This document shows positions 1-9,121 of a stretch of 62,703 nt of DNA, piece by piece. Origin of the DNA: Candidatus Avelusimicrobium cornigerorum (GTDB taxonomy: Bacteria; Elusimicrobiota; Elusimicrobia; Elusimicrobiales; Elusimicrobiaceae); NCBI GenBank assembly GCA_002309715.1, contig DBXW01000001.1:1-62703 (forward strand), given 5' to 3'. The translations under genes and the position numbers were made by a program. Positions within the stretch are counted from its first letter, which is position 1. Each line of letters begins with the position of its first letter. Under the pieces are notes generated by a model, which saw only the letters and a program-made list of their open reading frames with translations, was not told the DNA's origin and did no database searches.

Positions 1-131
1 TCTAAATCAAGCATATCTTCCGGATAACCTGTCTTTTCGGAAACCATCGCGACAATCTCTTTGGTAAGCGTGGCTTCGTCTAATGCTACCGCTTTAGGCG
101 CGGGAGTGGGAGCCGCCGCCGGAGTTACTAT
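1..131 (-). repeat. Tandem ACP repeat, second copy (cut by window edge)
   Basis: Near-identical to 373-503 at a spacing of exactly 372 bases (124 codons), with only about three mismatches in 130 positions. It encodes the Ala/Pro linker and first helix of a second carrier domain. The Ser/Thr position of this copy lies off the window. Confidence 0.9.
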
Positions 132-3100
132 CGGCGTTACTTGCGGAGCCGGGGTTACTACCGCCGCCGGAGTTTGTGCCGGGGCCGGAGCCGCTTGCAC
201 GGGCGCACCGCCCGCATTTGTCAGTACATATTTAATGCAGTGACGAATCGTCGGATAATCTTTGAGTTGGATACCTTCTTGTTGCGAAGTAATACCGTAA
301 TGTTCGCGCATAGATGCAAACAGTTCGGCTTGTTTTACCGTATCAATACCAAGGTCGGCTTCCATATCCAAATCTAAATCAAGCATATCTTCCGGATAGC
401 CTGTCTTTTCGGAAACCATTGCGACAATCTCTTTGGTAAGCGTGGCTTCGTCTAATGCTACCGCTTTAGGCGCGGGAGCGGGAGCCGCCGCCGGAGTTAC
501 TACCGGGGCCGGGGTGACTGCCGCCGGTTGCGGAGCAGCCGTCACCGGTTGCGCCGCGTGTGCATGCACCGTATTTACTTTATCCACAAATGCTTGCGAG
601 CCTTCCATTACCAAGGCCGGTTTCACACCATGTTGGTAATTGTCTTTAATGCGCAACGTGTTCTGCACGACTTCCAACACCGGGTTTTCTTGACCGGAAA
701 TTGTTTTGAGCCACGCGTTATTTTTAGCGGTATCGGCAATACGCGGTTCCCCTGCTTGCCAGGCTTTTTCCAAAAGCGTCATACCGATTTGTGAACCGAA
801 TCCCGCTGCTAAACGGAGCGCATATTTAAAATCATAATGACCGCCTTTGCTTAAGGTAATACCTTCCAACTCCGGATCAGCCTCTTTAAAGTTGGCAATC
901 GGCGGCACCAAACCGGTATTCAAACAACGTACGGCAATTACATCTTCAAGTCCGGCTCCCATAGAGTGGCCGGTAAAACCTTTGGTATTGCTGACAATAA
1001 CGTTGCTTACATTTTCACCGAAGGTTTCTTTTAACGCATAGGCTTCGGCACTGGCCGATCCGCCGCGCGCCGGCGTATACGTTTCGTGAGAAATAAATAC
1101 AAGTTGTTTGGCGATATCGGCACGCTTTAAACCATATTCTTTTTCCGCCGTGGAAACAAGCCGGTTCATCACTTTAGCAATGTGGTTTACATCAATACGA
1201 GTGACGTGGAAACCGCTGTTGGCAATTTCGGTAGAGAGCAGTTTAGCCAGCGGCTTCATACCCCGTTTAATAACTTCGCTTTCTTCTTCTACCACGAGAG
1301 ACACCGCACCCATCCCCACAATCATACCATTGCGGCGGCGGTCAAACGGCAAGGCCGCTTTGGTGACATCCCCTTCAGTAGTGGCCGCACCCGAAGCCAA
1401 AAATGCCGTCAAAATCCATTCGGACACATTATCGTTGGTAATATCGTCTGCCCCGATAACAATAACACGTTTGCAGCGGCCCAGTTTAATCCAATCTTGC
1501 GCAACCGCTACCGCTTGTGCCGTAGACGCACATGCCGCACTCATGGCCGTGGCCGGCCCGCGGGCACGAATCCATTGGCAGAAATGCGCGTGAGCAATGA
1601 TAATCGTTTTTAAGATAAATTCAGACGTAAACGCTTGCGGTTCAATCTCTTTATCTTTGAAATTTTGTTGGTACCATGTTTCAATTTCCGCTTTTAAGGC
1701 CGGATCGGCAATTTGGGAAATAAATTTATCGCAGAACGCGCGGACTTCTTTAGCGGTCTTATTATTAAGTAGTCCGGTAACGCGTTTAGTTAAGTCCCCC
1801 ATCATACTGTTGGCTACCGGGAAAGCCGAGGTAAAAATAACCCCCGTTTCATCAATCATTTCAGCCGGTAAACCCCAACGGTCCGGCAAGTAGCCGCCGG
1901 TGGAAGTGGGTTTGTAATAAAGCACGAGCGGAATGCCCGCATCTTTAAGTGCCAAAATACCTGCAGCAATGGCCAATTGGAAACTGCGGTCCATAGAGCG
2001 CACCCATTTAGCAGGCAAACCGAACTCTTTTTCCAGATCAAACGCTCCACCCTTGGCAGCAAGTTTAATGGCTTGGGAAGCGGATGTTAAGCGTTCAAAA
2101 CGGTGATTTCCATCGGGTGATTTGATGACAAATTCTACGTGTTTATCAATTTGCTTTTGTTGCGTTTCCCCGGAAACAGGCTCAATCATATTGCGGCCGG
2201 ATAAAATTTCATCCAAAATTCCTTCGCGGAAAATTTTATCCCAACTGCCCGGACCACCCGCGGCAATACCGCTGATGACAACTGACTTATGTTCACCGCA
2301 ACCGGCCGGTACTTCGCCGGACACGGGTTTTTCTTCTCGGGCCGGACCTGCCGGAGTAACTGCGAAACAAGCCGGCATTTCACCCTGGCTCTTTTCTACC
2401 GGAGTGGCGTTGCCCGTTACCCAACCTACAAAAGCCGGGTTGTACGTTTTGTTATCGCCGAACATATCCGTGCCTTGCCAATCAATGTGAATACCGGAAG
2501 AAATCAAGTTGGCAAATAAGTCGTTAAATTCCACAATGCCGCCTTTTTTGGGATGGTTAGACGCCAACACCTTAATATCTTTCTTATCCGACAAGGTATT
2601 GGAAGCAAGCGCCGAAAGCACCCGCTTAGGACCGCACTCTACAAAGAGGCGTACCCCGGAATCATACGTGGTTTTCAATTGTGTAATCCACTCTACGGAG
2701 TGGGAAATTTGAGTAACCATCAAGTCCCGGATTTTTTCCGGATCGCTCGGGTAGAACTCCGCGGTTACGTTGGTAGTAATCGGCATCTGCGGCGGATTGA
2801 CTTTAAGCGTATTTAAGAACGCACGGTATTGCGGCATAGCCGGCTTAATGATATCCGAATGGAAAGCGTGTGACACCGGAATTTGTACCGCTTGGATACC
2901 CATATCCGTAAACATTTTAATCGCATCGTCAATAGATTTAGAAGCACCGGCAATTACCGTTTGCGTCGGACAGTTTTTGTTGGCTACGGCCACATATCCC
3001 GCTACACGGCCAAGTTCGGGCTCTACCCGCTCCACCGGAGCCGCAATAGAGGCCATTTTGCCGTTGTCTTCCACGCGAATTTCGCTCATCACTTTTCCGC

Positions 3101-5303
3101 GCGTGCAAACGGCTTTTAAACCGTTTTCAAAATCAAAAATACCCGCTGCAATCGCGGCAGCATATTCCCCTAAACTGTGCCCCATCACCACGTCGGGCCG
3201 GATGCCGAAAGACGACAACAGGCGCATCATCGCGATATCGGCAGTCAATACAGCCGGCTGCGTCATTTCCGTACGCTTGATAGAGGCTTCACGCTCTATT
3301 AACTCTTCTTTGGTTTCACCGGGTTTACTCCACAAGGTTTCGGTCAAGGTTTGACCGATGATATCGGTAAGCAAGCGGTCGGCTTCGTCAAACGTGTCTT
3401 GTACGATTTTGTATTTAGAAGCCAAGTCTTTCATCATGTCCACATATTGCGAACCTTGCCCGGGAAACATAAAACAAACTTTCGGTTTAATTTCCGTCGG
3501 CGTAAAAGGGTAAATCCCTTTCATGCGCAAATATAAAGATTCTTGTTCCCATACATCTTGCGAAGAGGCAATCTTTTTGAAAAATTCAATTTTTTCCTTC
3601 AGTTTATCCGGGTTTTCCACGTTGATGGTAACCGCAAATTGAGCCGGTTTGGTAATGTGGTTTTTATAAGAAATGCTGGGTAAATACGTCGGATCGCACT
3701 GAACGGCCACCAAGGCTTTGTCTAACACACTAAAAAGTTCTTGCTTGGTATCTGCCGAAAACGTAAGCACATCACTTTGAATTTTTTCTCCCGGCACGTG
3801 TAAAGTATACGAATTATTCATTTTTACAGACTCCTGTTTGGGGGTTACAGTTTCAGCACAAGAAGTAGCCTTGGCTGTTTCTTTATGAAGTAAATGGTCG
3901 TTCATTTCTTCCATAGCAACATGGAAGTTCGTTCCGCCAAAACCAAAAGCGGACACATTGGCACGGCGAATTTTTCCATCCGGCCACGCTTGCGCTTGTG
4001 TAATTACGCGGAAGGGGCTGGTGGCCCAATCTACCGCCGGGTTCGGGGTTACGAAATTGACAGACGGCGGCAACACTTTGTGGTGCAAGGCGAGCGCGGT
4101 TTTAATTAAAGAGGCAATACCGGCCGCCGCTTTGGCGTGACCGATTTGGCTTTTTACACTTCCCAGCCCAATCGTACCCGGTTTAGCATACGGCGCAAAA
4201 AGTTCATTTAAGGCCGTGAGTTCCACCGCATCTCCCACGCGGGTGCTGGTGCCGTGGGCCTCAACAAGCCCCACATCACCGGGGGTGTAATCTAATTGTT
4301 CAAATGTTTTTTCTACAGCAATCTTTTGCCCCTTGGGGTTAGGAGCGGTAATGCCTTTGCCTTTGCCGTCAGACGACGCGCCTACGGCACGGATAACCGC
4401 ATATACGCGGTCTCCGTCTTTGACGGCGTCGCTCAAGCGTTTCAAAATGACCATACCCGCCCCTTCTGCCATGACAAAACCGTCGGCTTTGGCGTCAAAC
4501 GGGCAAGAGCCGTTTTCGGACAACGCCCCGATTTTGCAAAACTTAATGTAAGAAGCCGGCGCCATCATTTGGTCCACACCGCCTACCAATGCCATATCAA
4601 AATTCCCCATGCGAAGCCCGTTAATGGCTTGATCCACCGCAGCGAGCGAAGTGGCACACGCAGCATCTACCGTAAAGTTGGTGCCGTGCAAATCAAAAAC
4701 GTTGGCCACACGCCCGGCAATGACGTTAGCAAGTTCACCCGGCATAGAATCTTCGGTCACGGGCATAAAATTAGCCCGCACCCCTTCTTCCATTTCGTTT
4801 AAAAGTTGCTGACCGGTAGCCGGCGGTAAAGATTGATAAGTGGGTGTTTTCTTCAAAATTTCGTAATAAACAGGACGGTTTAACCGCAAATTAGATTTAT
4901 CATTTTTCATACCACCCATAGAGTTGCCGATAATAACAGCCGTGCGGTTACGGTCAAATTCTTTTTTATCATACCCGGCGTCTTCTAATGCCATATTGGC
5001 CGTTTCGATAGCCAAGTGTTGGATCGTGTCCATCTGTTTGGCAATTTGCGGCGGGATACGGTATTTCAGGGGATTAAATGAAAAGGATGTAGGGATAAAA
5101 CCGCCGATTTTGGAGTAGAGTTTATCTTCGGCTTTATGGTCGGGGCTATAGTAAAGCCGCCAATCCCAATACGACGCAGGCACTTCGGTAATACAATACT
5201 TTCCGGTTTGAATATTATTCCAAAATTCATCTTTGGTTAGCGCACCGGGCATAATTGCCCCGATACCTATAATAGCAATCGGTTCAAGATTTTTATTTGT
5301 CAT
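1..5303 (-). CDS. Type I polyketide / PfaA-like synthase (partial, 3' end beyond window)
   Basis: Multidomain acyl-chain synthase of which 1767 codons are visible. In order: ketosynthase KS1 (Cys ~216 in AACATS, His ~351 in EAHGTST, GH ~387), malonyl-type acyltransferase (FPGQGSQ ~614, GHSLGE ~709, HAFH ~811), a second ketosynthase KS2 (Cys ~1258 in AACAST, His ~1406 in HETYT, GH ~1446), then Pro/Ala-rich linkers and at least two acyl carrier domains. HAFH in the AT is the malonyl-CoA signature. The start at 5303 has a good AGGAG seven bases upstream. The first carrier domain reads GIDTVKQAEL, with Thr1655 where PfaA carriers have the phosphopantetheine Ser. The KS-AT-KS-ACP order differs from the usual PfaA order KS-AT-ACPn-KR. 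The product is unknown; a secondary lipid or polyketide is the likely class. No partner genes lie upstream in this window; they may lie past position 1. Confidence 0.9.
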   Translation of the reverse strand, partial: MTNKNLEPIAIIGIGAIMPGALTKDEFWNNIQTGKYCITEVPASYWDWRLYYSPDHKAEDKLYSKIGGFIPTSFSFNPLKYRIPPQIAKQMDTIQHLAIETANMALEDAGYDKKEFDRNRTAVIIGNSMGGMKNDKSNLRLNRPVYYEILKKTPTYQSLPPATGQQLLNEMEEGVRANFMPVTEDSMPGELANVIAGRVANVFDLHGTNFTVDAACATSLAAVDQAINGLRMGNFDMALVGGVDQMMAPASYIKFCKIGALSENGSCPFDAKADGFVMAEGAGMVILKRLSDAVKDGDRVYAVIRAVGASSDGKGKGITAPNPKGQKIAVEKTFEQLDYTPGDVGLVEAHGTSTRVGDAVELTALNELFAPYAKPGTIGLGSVKSQIGHAKAAAGIASLIKTALALHHKVLPPSVNFVTPNPAVDWATSPFRVITQAQAWPDGKIRRANVSAFGFGGTNFHVAMEEMNDHLLHKETAKATSCAETVTPKQESVKMNNSYTLHVPGEKIQSDVLTFSADTKQELFSVLDKALVAVQCDPTYLPSISYKNHITKPAQFAVTINVENPDKLKEKIEFFKKIASSQDVWEQESLYLRMKGIYPFTPTEIKPKVCFMFPGQGSQYVDMMKDLASKYKIVQDTFDEADRLLTDIIGQTLTETLWSKPGETKEELIEREASIKRTEMTQPAVLTADIAMMRLLSSFGIRPDVVMGHSLGEYAAAIAAGIFDFENGLKAVCTRGKVMSEIRVEDNGKMASIAAPVERVEPELGRVAGYVAVANKNCPTQTVIAGASKSIDDAIKMFTDMGIQAVQIPVSHAFHSDIIKPAMPQYRAFLNTLKVNPPQMPITTNVTAEFYPSDPEKIRDLMVTQISHSVEWITQLKTTYDSGVRLFVECGPKRVLSALASNTLSDKKDIKVLASNHPKKGGIVEFNDLFANLISSGIHIDWQGTDMFGDNKTYNPAFVGWVTGNATPVEKSQGEMPACFAVTPAGPAREEKPVSGEVPAGCGEHKSVVISGIAAGGPGSWDKIFREGILDEILSGRNMIEPVSGETQQKQIDKHVEFVIKSPDGNHRFERLTSASQAIKLAAKGGAFDLEKEFGLPAKWVRSMDRSFQLAIAAGILALKDAGIPLVLYYKPTSTGGYLPDRWGLPAEMIDETGVIFTSAFPVANSMMGDLTKRVTGLLNNKTAKEVRAFCDKFISQIADPALKAEIETWYQQNFKDKEIEPQAFTSEFILKTIIIAHAHFCQWIRARGPATAMSAACASTAQAVAVAQDWIKLGRCKRVIVIGADDITNDNVSEWILTAFLASGAATTEGDVTKAALPFDRRRNGMIVGMGAVSLVVEEESEVIKRGMKPLAKLLSTEIANSGFHVTRIDVNHIAKVMNRLVSTAEKEYGLKRADIAKQLVFISHETYTPARGGSASAEAYALKETFGENVSNVIVSNTKGFTGHSMGAGLEDVIAVRCLNTGLVPPIANFKEADPELEGITLSKGGHYDFKYALRLAAGFGSQIGMTLLEKAWQAGEPRIADTAKNNAWLKTISGQENPVLEVVQNTLRIKDNYQHGVKPALVMEGSQAFVDKVNTVHAHAAQPVTAAPQPAAVTPAPVVTPAAAPAPAPKAVALDEATLTKEIVAMVSEKTGYPEDMLDLDLDMEADLGIDTVKQAELFASMREHYGITSQQEGIQLKDYPTIRHCIKYVLTNAGGAPVQAAPAPAQTPAAVVTPAPQVTPIVTPAAAPTPAPKAVALDEATLTKEIVAMVSEKTGYPEDMLDL
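373..503 (-). repeat. Tandem ACP repeat, first copy
   Basis: Partner of the copy at 1-131. The near-identity in DNA as well as protein points to recent duplication or continuing homogenisation of the carrier-domain array. Confidence 0.9.
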
Positions 5304-5600
5304 TGTGTCTCCTGTCTTTAAATCCTTATATAGATATATTTTATTAAATTAACGAAAGCGGAAACAAATTTAAATACACTTTTTGGGCCCAAAGTCTTGA
5401 CAAAAACTAATTAGTATTGTCAGATTTTCAAGACTTCAAAACCGTAAAATGCAAAAATATCGTCGGTTTTGCGGTTTTGATACCCACCAATCTGAGCGCA
5501 AAATCAGCCCCTTTTTTAAATTATGTTTATTTTTTAAACCTTAATTAAAACAGGCGCAAAACTTAACCGGCCCCTTTTTTAAATCTGTATTAAAAAATTT
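5304..5600. promoter_or_regulatory. AT-rich upstream region of the synthase gene with palindromes
   Basis: About 300 bases without a gene. It contains the perfect palindrome TTTGGGCCCAAA (~5386-5397), a larger near-palindrome centred on ACTAATTAGT with TGACA/TGTCA arms (~5399-5423), an inverted repeat CAAAACCG (5437-5444) / CGGTTTTG (5472-5479), and two copies of CCCCTTTTTTAAAT (~5509 and ~5572). No convincing -35/-10 pair could be fixed, so an operator role is an inference from position upstream of the synthase start. Confidence 0.4.
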
Positions 5601-5601
5601 A

Positions 5602-5630
5602 CCAGCCCCGAAAAATAACTCCGGGGCTGG
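5602..5630 (-). terminator. Intrinsic terminator of the ferritin-like gene
   Basis: Perfect stem CCAGCCCCG/CGGGGCTGG with a ten-base loop, followed on the minus strand by an AT-rich run with a T6 tract, 25 bases past the stop codon. Confidence 0.75.
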
Positions 5631-5654
5631 CTTTTGGCAAAATCGGTAACGATT

Positions 5655-6185
5655 TTACTTTTTCTTACATTTGCAAGTGATACTGCCATCCAATACTATT
5701 TTATAATCTTTCCCGATATCTTCTAATTCTTGCTCGTGTTCAATTTCATCTTGCAAAATTTGACGCACAATATGGGCTGTAATCATATCTTTATTAAGCA
5801 CATATTTAAGCAATTTGTGATAAACTTCAATCGCGCAACGTTCTCCTTGCAAATTTTGCCGCAACAGGGTGGCCGCTTCACTGTTTTTCGGCACCAAATA
5901 ACCGCAGGTACTTTCCTTATACCAACCTTCCGGACTCAAAACCGGCGTGCCGCCTAACTCAATAATACGTTTGGATAATTTTTTAGCGTGATCCAATTCT
6001 TCATTGGCGTGCTCTTCCAATTCAGGTCTTAAGACAGGAGCCATAATACCGCTGACCACTTGCGCGCCGGCCCAATACTGATAATAGGCCAACCACTCAT
6101 CACTAAAGGCTTTATTAAGCAAGCGGACAACTTCCTGCACATCCAAACCGGACTGTTCTACAATTTGTTTTCCAATCATACCCAT
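5655..6185 (-). CDS. Ferritin-like diiron protein (Dps-like/thioferritin-type)
   Basis: 176-residue four-helix ferritin-fold protein, probably storing iron or detoxifying peroxide in the cytoplasm. Visible ligand motifs are EWLAYYQY near the N-terminus, EEHANEELDHAKK (~55-67), GERCAIEVYHK and DEIEHEQELE. Two cysteines about 23 residues apart (CGYLVP and GERC) resemble the paired cysteines of Dps-like thioferritins. The tail CKCKKK adds two more. The ORF could open at 6254, but that ATG has no ribosome site; the ATG at 6185 follows a GGGGGG run nine bases upstream and begins at the family's usual N-terminus. It is a single gene between the synthase and tRNA-Pro. The family call is firm; the thioferritin subtype is inference. 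Confidence 0.8.
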   Translation of the reverse strand: MGMIGKQIVEQSGLDVQEVVRLLNKAFSDEWLAYYQYWAGAQVVSGIMAPVLRPELEEHANEELDHAKKLSKRIIELGGTPVLSPEGWYKESTCGYLVPKNSEAATLLRQNLQGERCAIEVYHKLLKYVLNKDMITAHIVRQILQDEIEHEQELEDIGKDYKIVLDGSITCKCKKK

Positions 6186-6349
6186 AATATAGGTCCCCCC
6201 ACAATCAACAATTTTCTTTATACCCCAAAAGGGTAACAAGGGATAGCATAACAATTTGCCAAAAAATGCTAAAGGTCAAAAAAGGGTTAGAATCCGCGCG
6301 ACGCGAAGGCCCTTTTCAATCGGCTCAAAAACTTGTAAGATAAGAACGA

Positions 6350-6421
6350 CGGGGCATGGCTCAAGTGGTAGAGCGCCCGCTTTGGGAGCGGGAGGCTCCC
6401 GGTTCAAGTCCGGGTGCCCCG
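6350..6421 (+). tRNA. tRNA-Pro (anticodon TGG)
   Basis: Cloverleaf with acceptor CGGGGCA/TGCCCCG, D-stem GCTC/GAGC, anticodon stem CCCGC/GCGGG with loop TTTGGGA (TGG), and T-arm CCCGG-TTCAAGT-CCGGG. CCA is not encoded. The next gene starts seven bases after the acceptor end. Confidence 0.95.
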
Positions 6422-6428
6422 ATTTTTT

Positions 6429-7379
6429 ATGACTCAAACAAATTCTTCCGTTTTTAACAAAATACACACATCCGCCGACGTAGAGCATATGACGCTGGCA
6501 GAAGGGTTCCGGGCGGCTGTTTCTTACCCGCAGAAGGCACCCTTTGCTTTCACTTCCCTGGTGGCATCGGCCAATTTAGGCCCTTTTTTCTCCGGGGGGG
6601 TTATGTTGGAAATGCAAGTAAGTAATGGGCTACTATGGAGTCCTTTTTTTAAATTAGGACTTGTCATGGACACATTTCAACAAAGTTTCCCGGGCCAAAT
6701 CAACAGTTGGGGAGAAGTAAAAGTAGATGAATTGATACTGAAAAAACCGGCGCATTATTATCGCTTGCGCGTTCGGATGGATGGGCAAGTGCCGTTGCTG
6801 TCTTTTGGAGTAAGCGGGACAAATAAATCCGCCCAATATGACGAGAAAACCGCCTCGCGTTTACCCAACGGTTCCTTTGAAATGGAAGTGGTACCGCTCT
6901 CCCAAAAAGAACAAATCACCCCGGACAATATGCGTATTTGCAGCCCCGTTACACTGTGCATGGCACTTAATGCATTGGGCCGACCGATTGTGTTAAGCCA
7001 GGTATTACAAAATGTATATGATCCGGCCAGTGATATCTTCGGTAATTGGTTTTTTAATACGGCCTATGCATCCCAACAAGGGTTAGATGTTCATTTCTGG
7101 CGTTTTGGTTCGTTGGAAGAACTGGGCGATTTTTGCACCCCAAAATCGCTCGTAGCAGCAAGTATCGCGTACGACGAGAATGAACTACCCGGTGCCGCCC
7201 AACCGAAAACCGCGGGGCACTTTGTGCTTATCCGCGGATGGAAAGACGGAAAAATTTTAGTGGCCGATCCGGCCGCCGAGACTTCCGCCGAAGTGTTACG
7301 GGCCTATGAGGCTCAACCTTTTGCGCAAGCGTGGCTCAAAAACAAACAAGGGGCCGCATATATTTTGAGGAAACGATGA
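6429..7379 (+). CDS. C39-like cysteine peptidase domain protein
   Basis: 316 residues. The C-terminal half looks like a C39-type papain-fold peptidase: Cys in ICSPVTLCMAL, His in GHFVLIRGW and Asp in VADPAA give a Cys-His-Asp set. The N-terminal ~150 residues look like a beta-sandwich of the kind seen in other C39 family proteins. No signal peptide is seen. The ATG at 6429 lies 7 bases after tRNA-Pro; a GTG at 6414 is in frame but sits inside the tRNA acceptor, so 6429 is preferred although it has no Shine-Dalgarno. The stop overlaps the next start (ATGA), so it is translationally linked to a peptide-binding lipoprotein, which suggests peptide processing. The substrate is unknown. Confidence 0.72.
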   Translation: MTQTNSSVFNKIHTSADVEHMTLAEGFRAAVSYPQKAPFAFTSLVASANLGPFFSGGVMLEMQVSNGLLWSPFFKLGLVMDTFQQSFPGQINSWGEVKVDELILKKPAHYYRLRVRMDGQVPLLSFGVSGTNKSAQYDEKTASRLPNGSFEMEVVPLSQKEQITPDNMRICSPVTLCMALNALGRPIVLSQVLQNVYDPASDIFGNWFFNTAYASQQGLDVHFWRFGSLEELGDFCTPKSLVAASIAYDENELPGAAQPKTAGHFVLIRGWKDGKILVADPAAETSAEVLRAYEAQPFAQAWLKNKQGAAYILRKR

Positions 7380-9106
7380 AAAAATTATTGCTTGTATTAA
7401 GTGCTGTTTTGTTAATCGGCGGATGCGCTAAACAGACCGCCTCGGACACGCTCATTGTGGCCCATAAAGGGGAAATGGAATCACTGGATCCCGTTTACTC
7501 GTATGATGGTATTACCCACGGTATGCTCATTAACGTATATGACACGCTGCTTAAATTTAACGGCAGTTCGTTGACTGAATTATTGCCTTCTCTGTCTACG
7601 CAAGTACCTTCTAAACAAAACGGTCTGATTTCCAAAGATGGAAAAACGTATACGTTTCCAATCCGGCAAGGAGTCAAATTTCACGACGGGCGTGAACTCA
7701 CTCCCGAAGATGTACGATATTCCCTTTTGCGCTTTTTACTTTCCGATATTTCCGGCGGCCCGTCTAGTTTACTGTTAGAACCGATTTTAGGCGTTTCTTC
7801 TACCCGCAACGAAAAAGGCGAAATCGTGGTAGATTACAAAGACGCGGCCCAAGCGATACGCGTAGACGGGGATAATGTAGTAATTACCCTCAAACGCCCG
7901 TTTGCTCCTTTCTTATATATTTTAGCCCGGTGGGGATACGTAATGAGTAAATCTTGGGCCGTGGAACAAGGAGCGTGGGACGGCACGGAAGAAACCTGGA
8001 AAAAGTTTAACAACTTTGCCAAAGACGCAACCCCACTTTTTAAAATTACCAACGGCACCGGCCCCTTCAAAATTGCACGTTGGGATATTGCCGCCAAACG
8101 GTTAACCCTGGTCGCCAATGAAGATTATTTCGCAGGAGCCCCGGCACTCAAAACAATTTTAATGATGACGGTAGACGAACCCAGCACGCTGCGCTTAATG
8201 TTGGAATCGGGAGATGCAGACGTAGCGGAATTATCCCCCAAATTTATTTCACAACTTAAAGGGAGTGCGACCATTGATTTATATGACAATTTACCGCGCT
8301 TGCGTACCGATCCGGTCATTTTCTTTACGCGTCATATAAATATGGAAGCCAACCCGGACGTAGGCTCCGGCAAATTAGACGGCCAAGGGATTCCTTCTGA
8401 TTTCTTTGCCGATAAAGATTTACGAAAAGGGTTTATTTACGCATTTGATTACGAAGCATTTTTAAATGAGTCTATGGAAGGCCGCGCGGAAATGTCCATT
8501 GGGCCGGCTCCGGCAGGGCTGGTCAAATACGATAAAGACTTCAAACATTATTCTTTTGATTTAAAAAAAGCCGAAGAACATTTTAAAAAAGCGTGGGGCG
8601 GACAAGTATGGGAAAAAGGATTTAAATTTACCATCACGTATAATACCGGCGGCGAAATGCGCCAAATTGCCAGTGAAATTTTAAAACGTAACGTGGAAAA
8701 ATTAAACCCCAAATTCCAAATTGATTTACGCGGAGTTACTTGGCCGGCTTTCTTGGAAAAAACAACCCGCCGCCAAATGCCTATGTGGGCGCGCGGTTGG
8801 GTGGCCGATTATGCCGATGCACATAACTTCTACTTCCCTTTCTTGCACAGCCACGGGCGGTACGCCATTTCTCAAGGATATAATAACCCGCAAGCCGACG
8901 CGCTTATTGAACAGGCCGTCGTTGAAACAGACGGCAATAAACGTAACGCGCTATATAAACGCGTACATAATTTAGCCTACGAAGATGCTATGCAGATTTA
9001 TACGGTTCACCCCACCGGGTTATGGGCGATGAGTAAATCGGTAAAAGGATTTGTGGACAACCCGGTGTATATGGGAATCTATTTCTACCCAATGTATAAA
9101 GAATAA
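7376..9106 (+). CDS. Peptide/oligopeptide ABC transporter substrate-binding lipoprotein (SBP family 5)
   Basis: 576 residues, the normal DppA/OppA size. It begins with a lipoprotein signal (LLIGGC, Cys17) and continues with the family 5 pattern (DTLIVAHKGEMESLDPVYSYDG near the mature N-terminus, then YTFPIRQGVKFHDGRELTPEDVRYSL). The start at 7376 has AGGA four bases upstream and overlaps the stop of the C39-like gene. The preceding frame extends to 7331, but only the 7376 start gives a signal peptide. It would bind peptides in the periplasm for import. No permease or ATPase genes are nearby, so it must share a transporter encoded elsewhere. Confidence 0.92.
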   Translation: MKKLLLVLSAVLLIGGCAKQTASDTLIVAHKGEMESLDPVYSYDGITHGMLINVYDTLLKFNGSSLTELLPSLSTQVPSKQNGLISKDGKTYTFPIRQGVKFHDGRELTPEDVRYSLLRFLLSDISGGPSSLLLEPILGVSSTRNEKGEIVVDYKDAAQAIRVDGDNVVITLKRPFAPFLYILARWGYVMSKSWAVEQGAWDGTEETWKKFNNFAKDATPLFKITNGTGPFKIARWDIAAKRLTLVANEDYFAGAPALKTILMMTVDEPSTLRLMLESGDADVAELSPKFISQLKGSATIDLYDNLPRLRTDPVIFFTRHINMEANPDVGSGKLDGQGIPSDFFADKDLRKGFIYAFDYEAFLNESMEGRAEMSIGPAPAGLVKYDKDFKHYSFDLKKAEEHFKKAWGGQVWEKGFKFTITYNTGGEMRQIASEILKRNVEKLNPKFQIDLRGVTWPAFLEKTTRRQMPMWARGWVADYADAHNFYFPFLHSHGRYAISQGYNNPQADALIEQAVVETDGNKRNALYKRVHNLAYEDAMQIYTVHPTGLWAMSKSVKGFVDNPVYMGIYFYPMYKE

Positions 9107-9121
9107 AAACTTCCTGTAAAA

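Noticed and set aside
1108..1593. Long plus-strand frames opposite the synthase gene
   Set aside because: They are antisense shadows of KS2 and other domains; the minus-strand frame is continuous and has clear motifs.
6186..6254. N-terminal extension of the ferritin-like protein
   Set aside because: No ribosome site, and residues do not fit the family; the ATG at 6185 is better.
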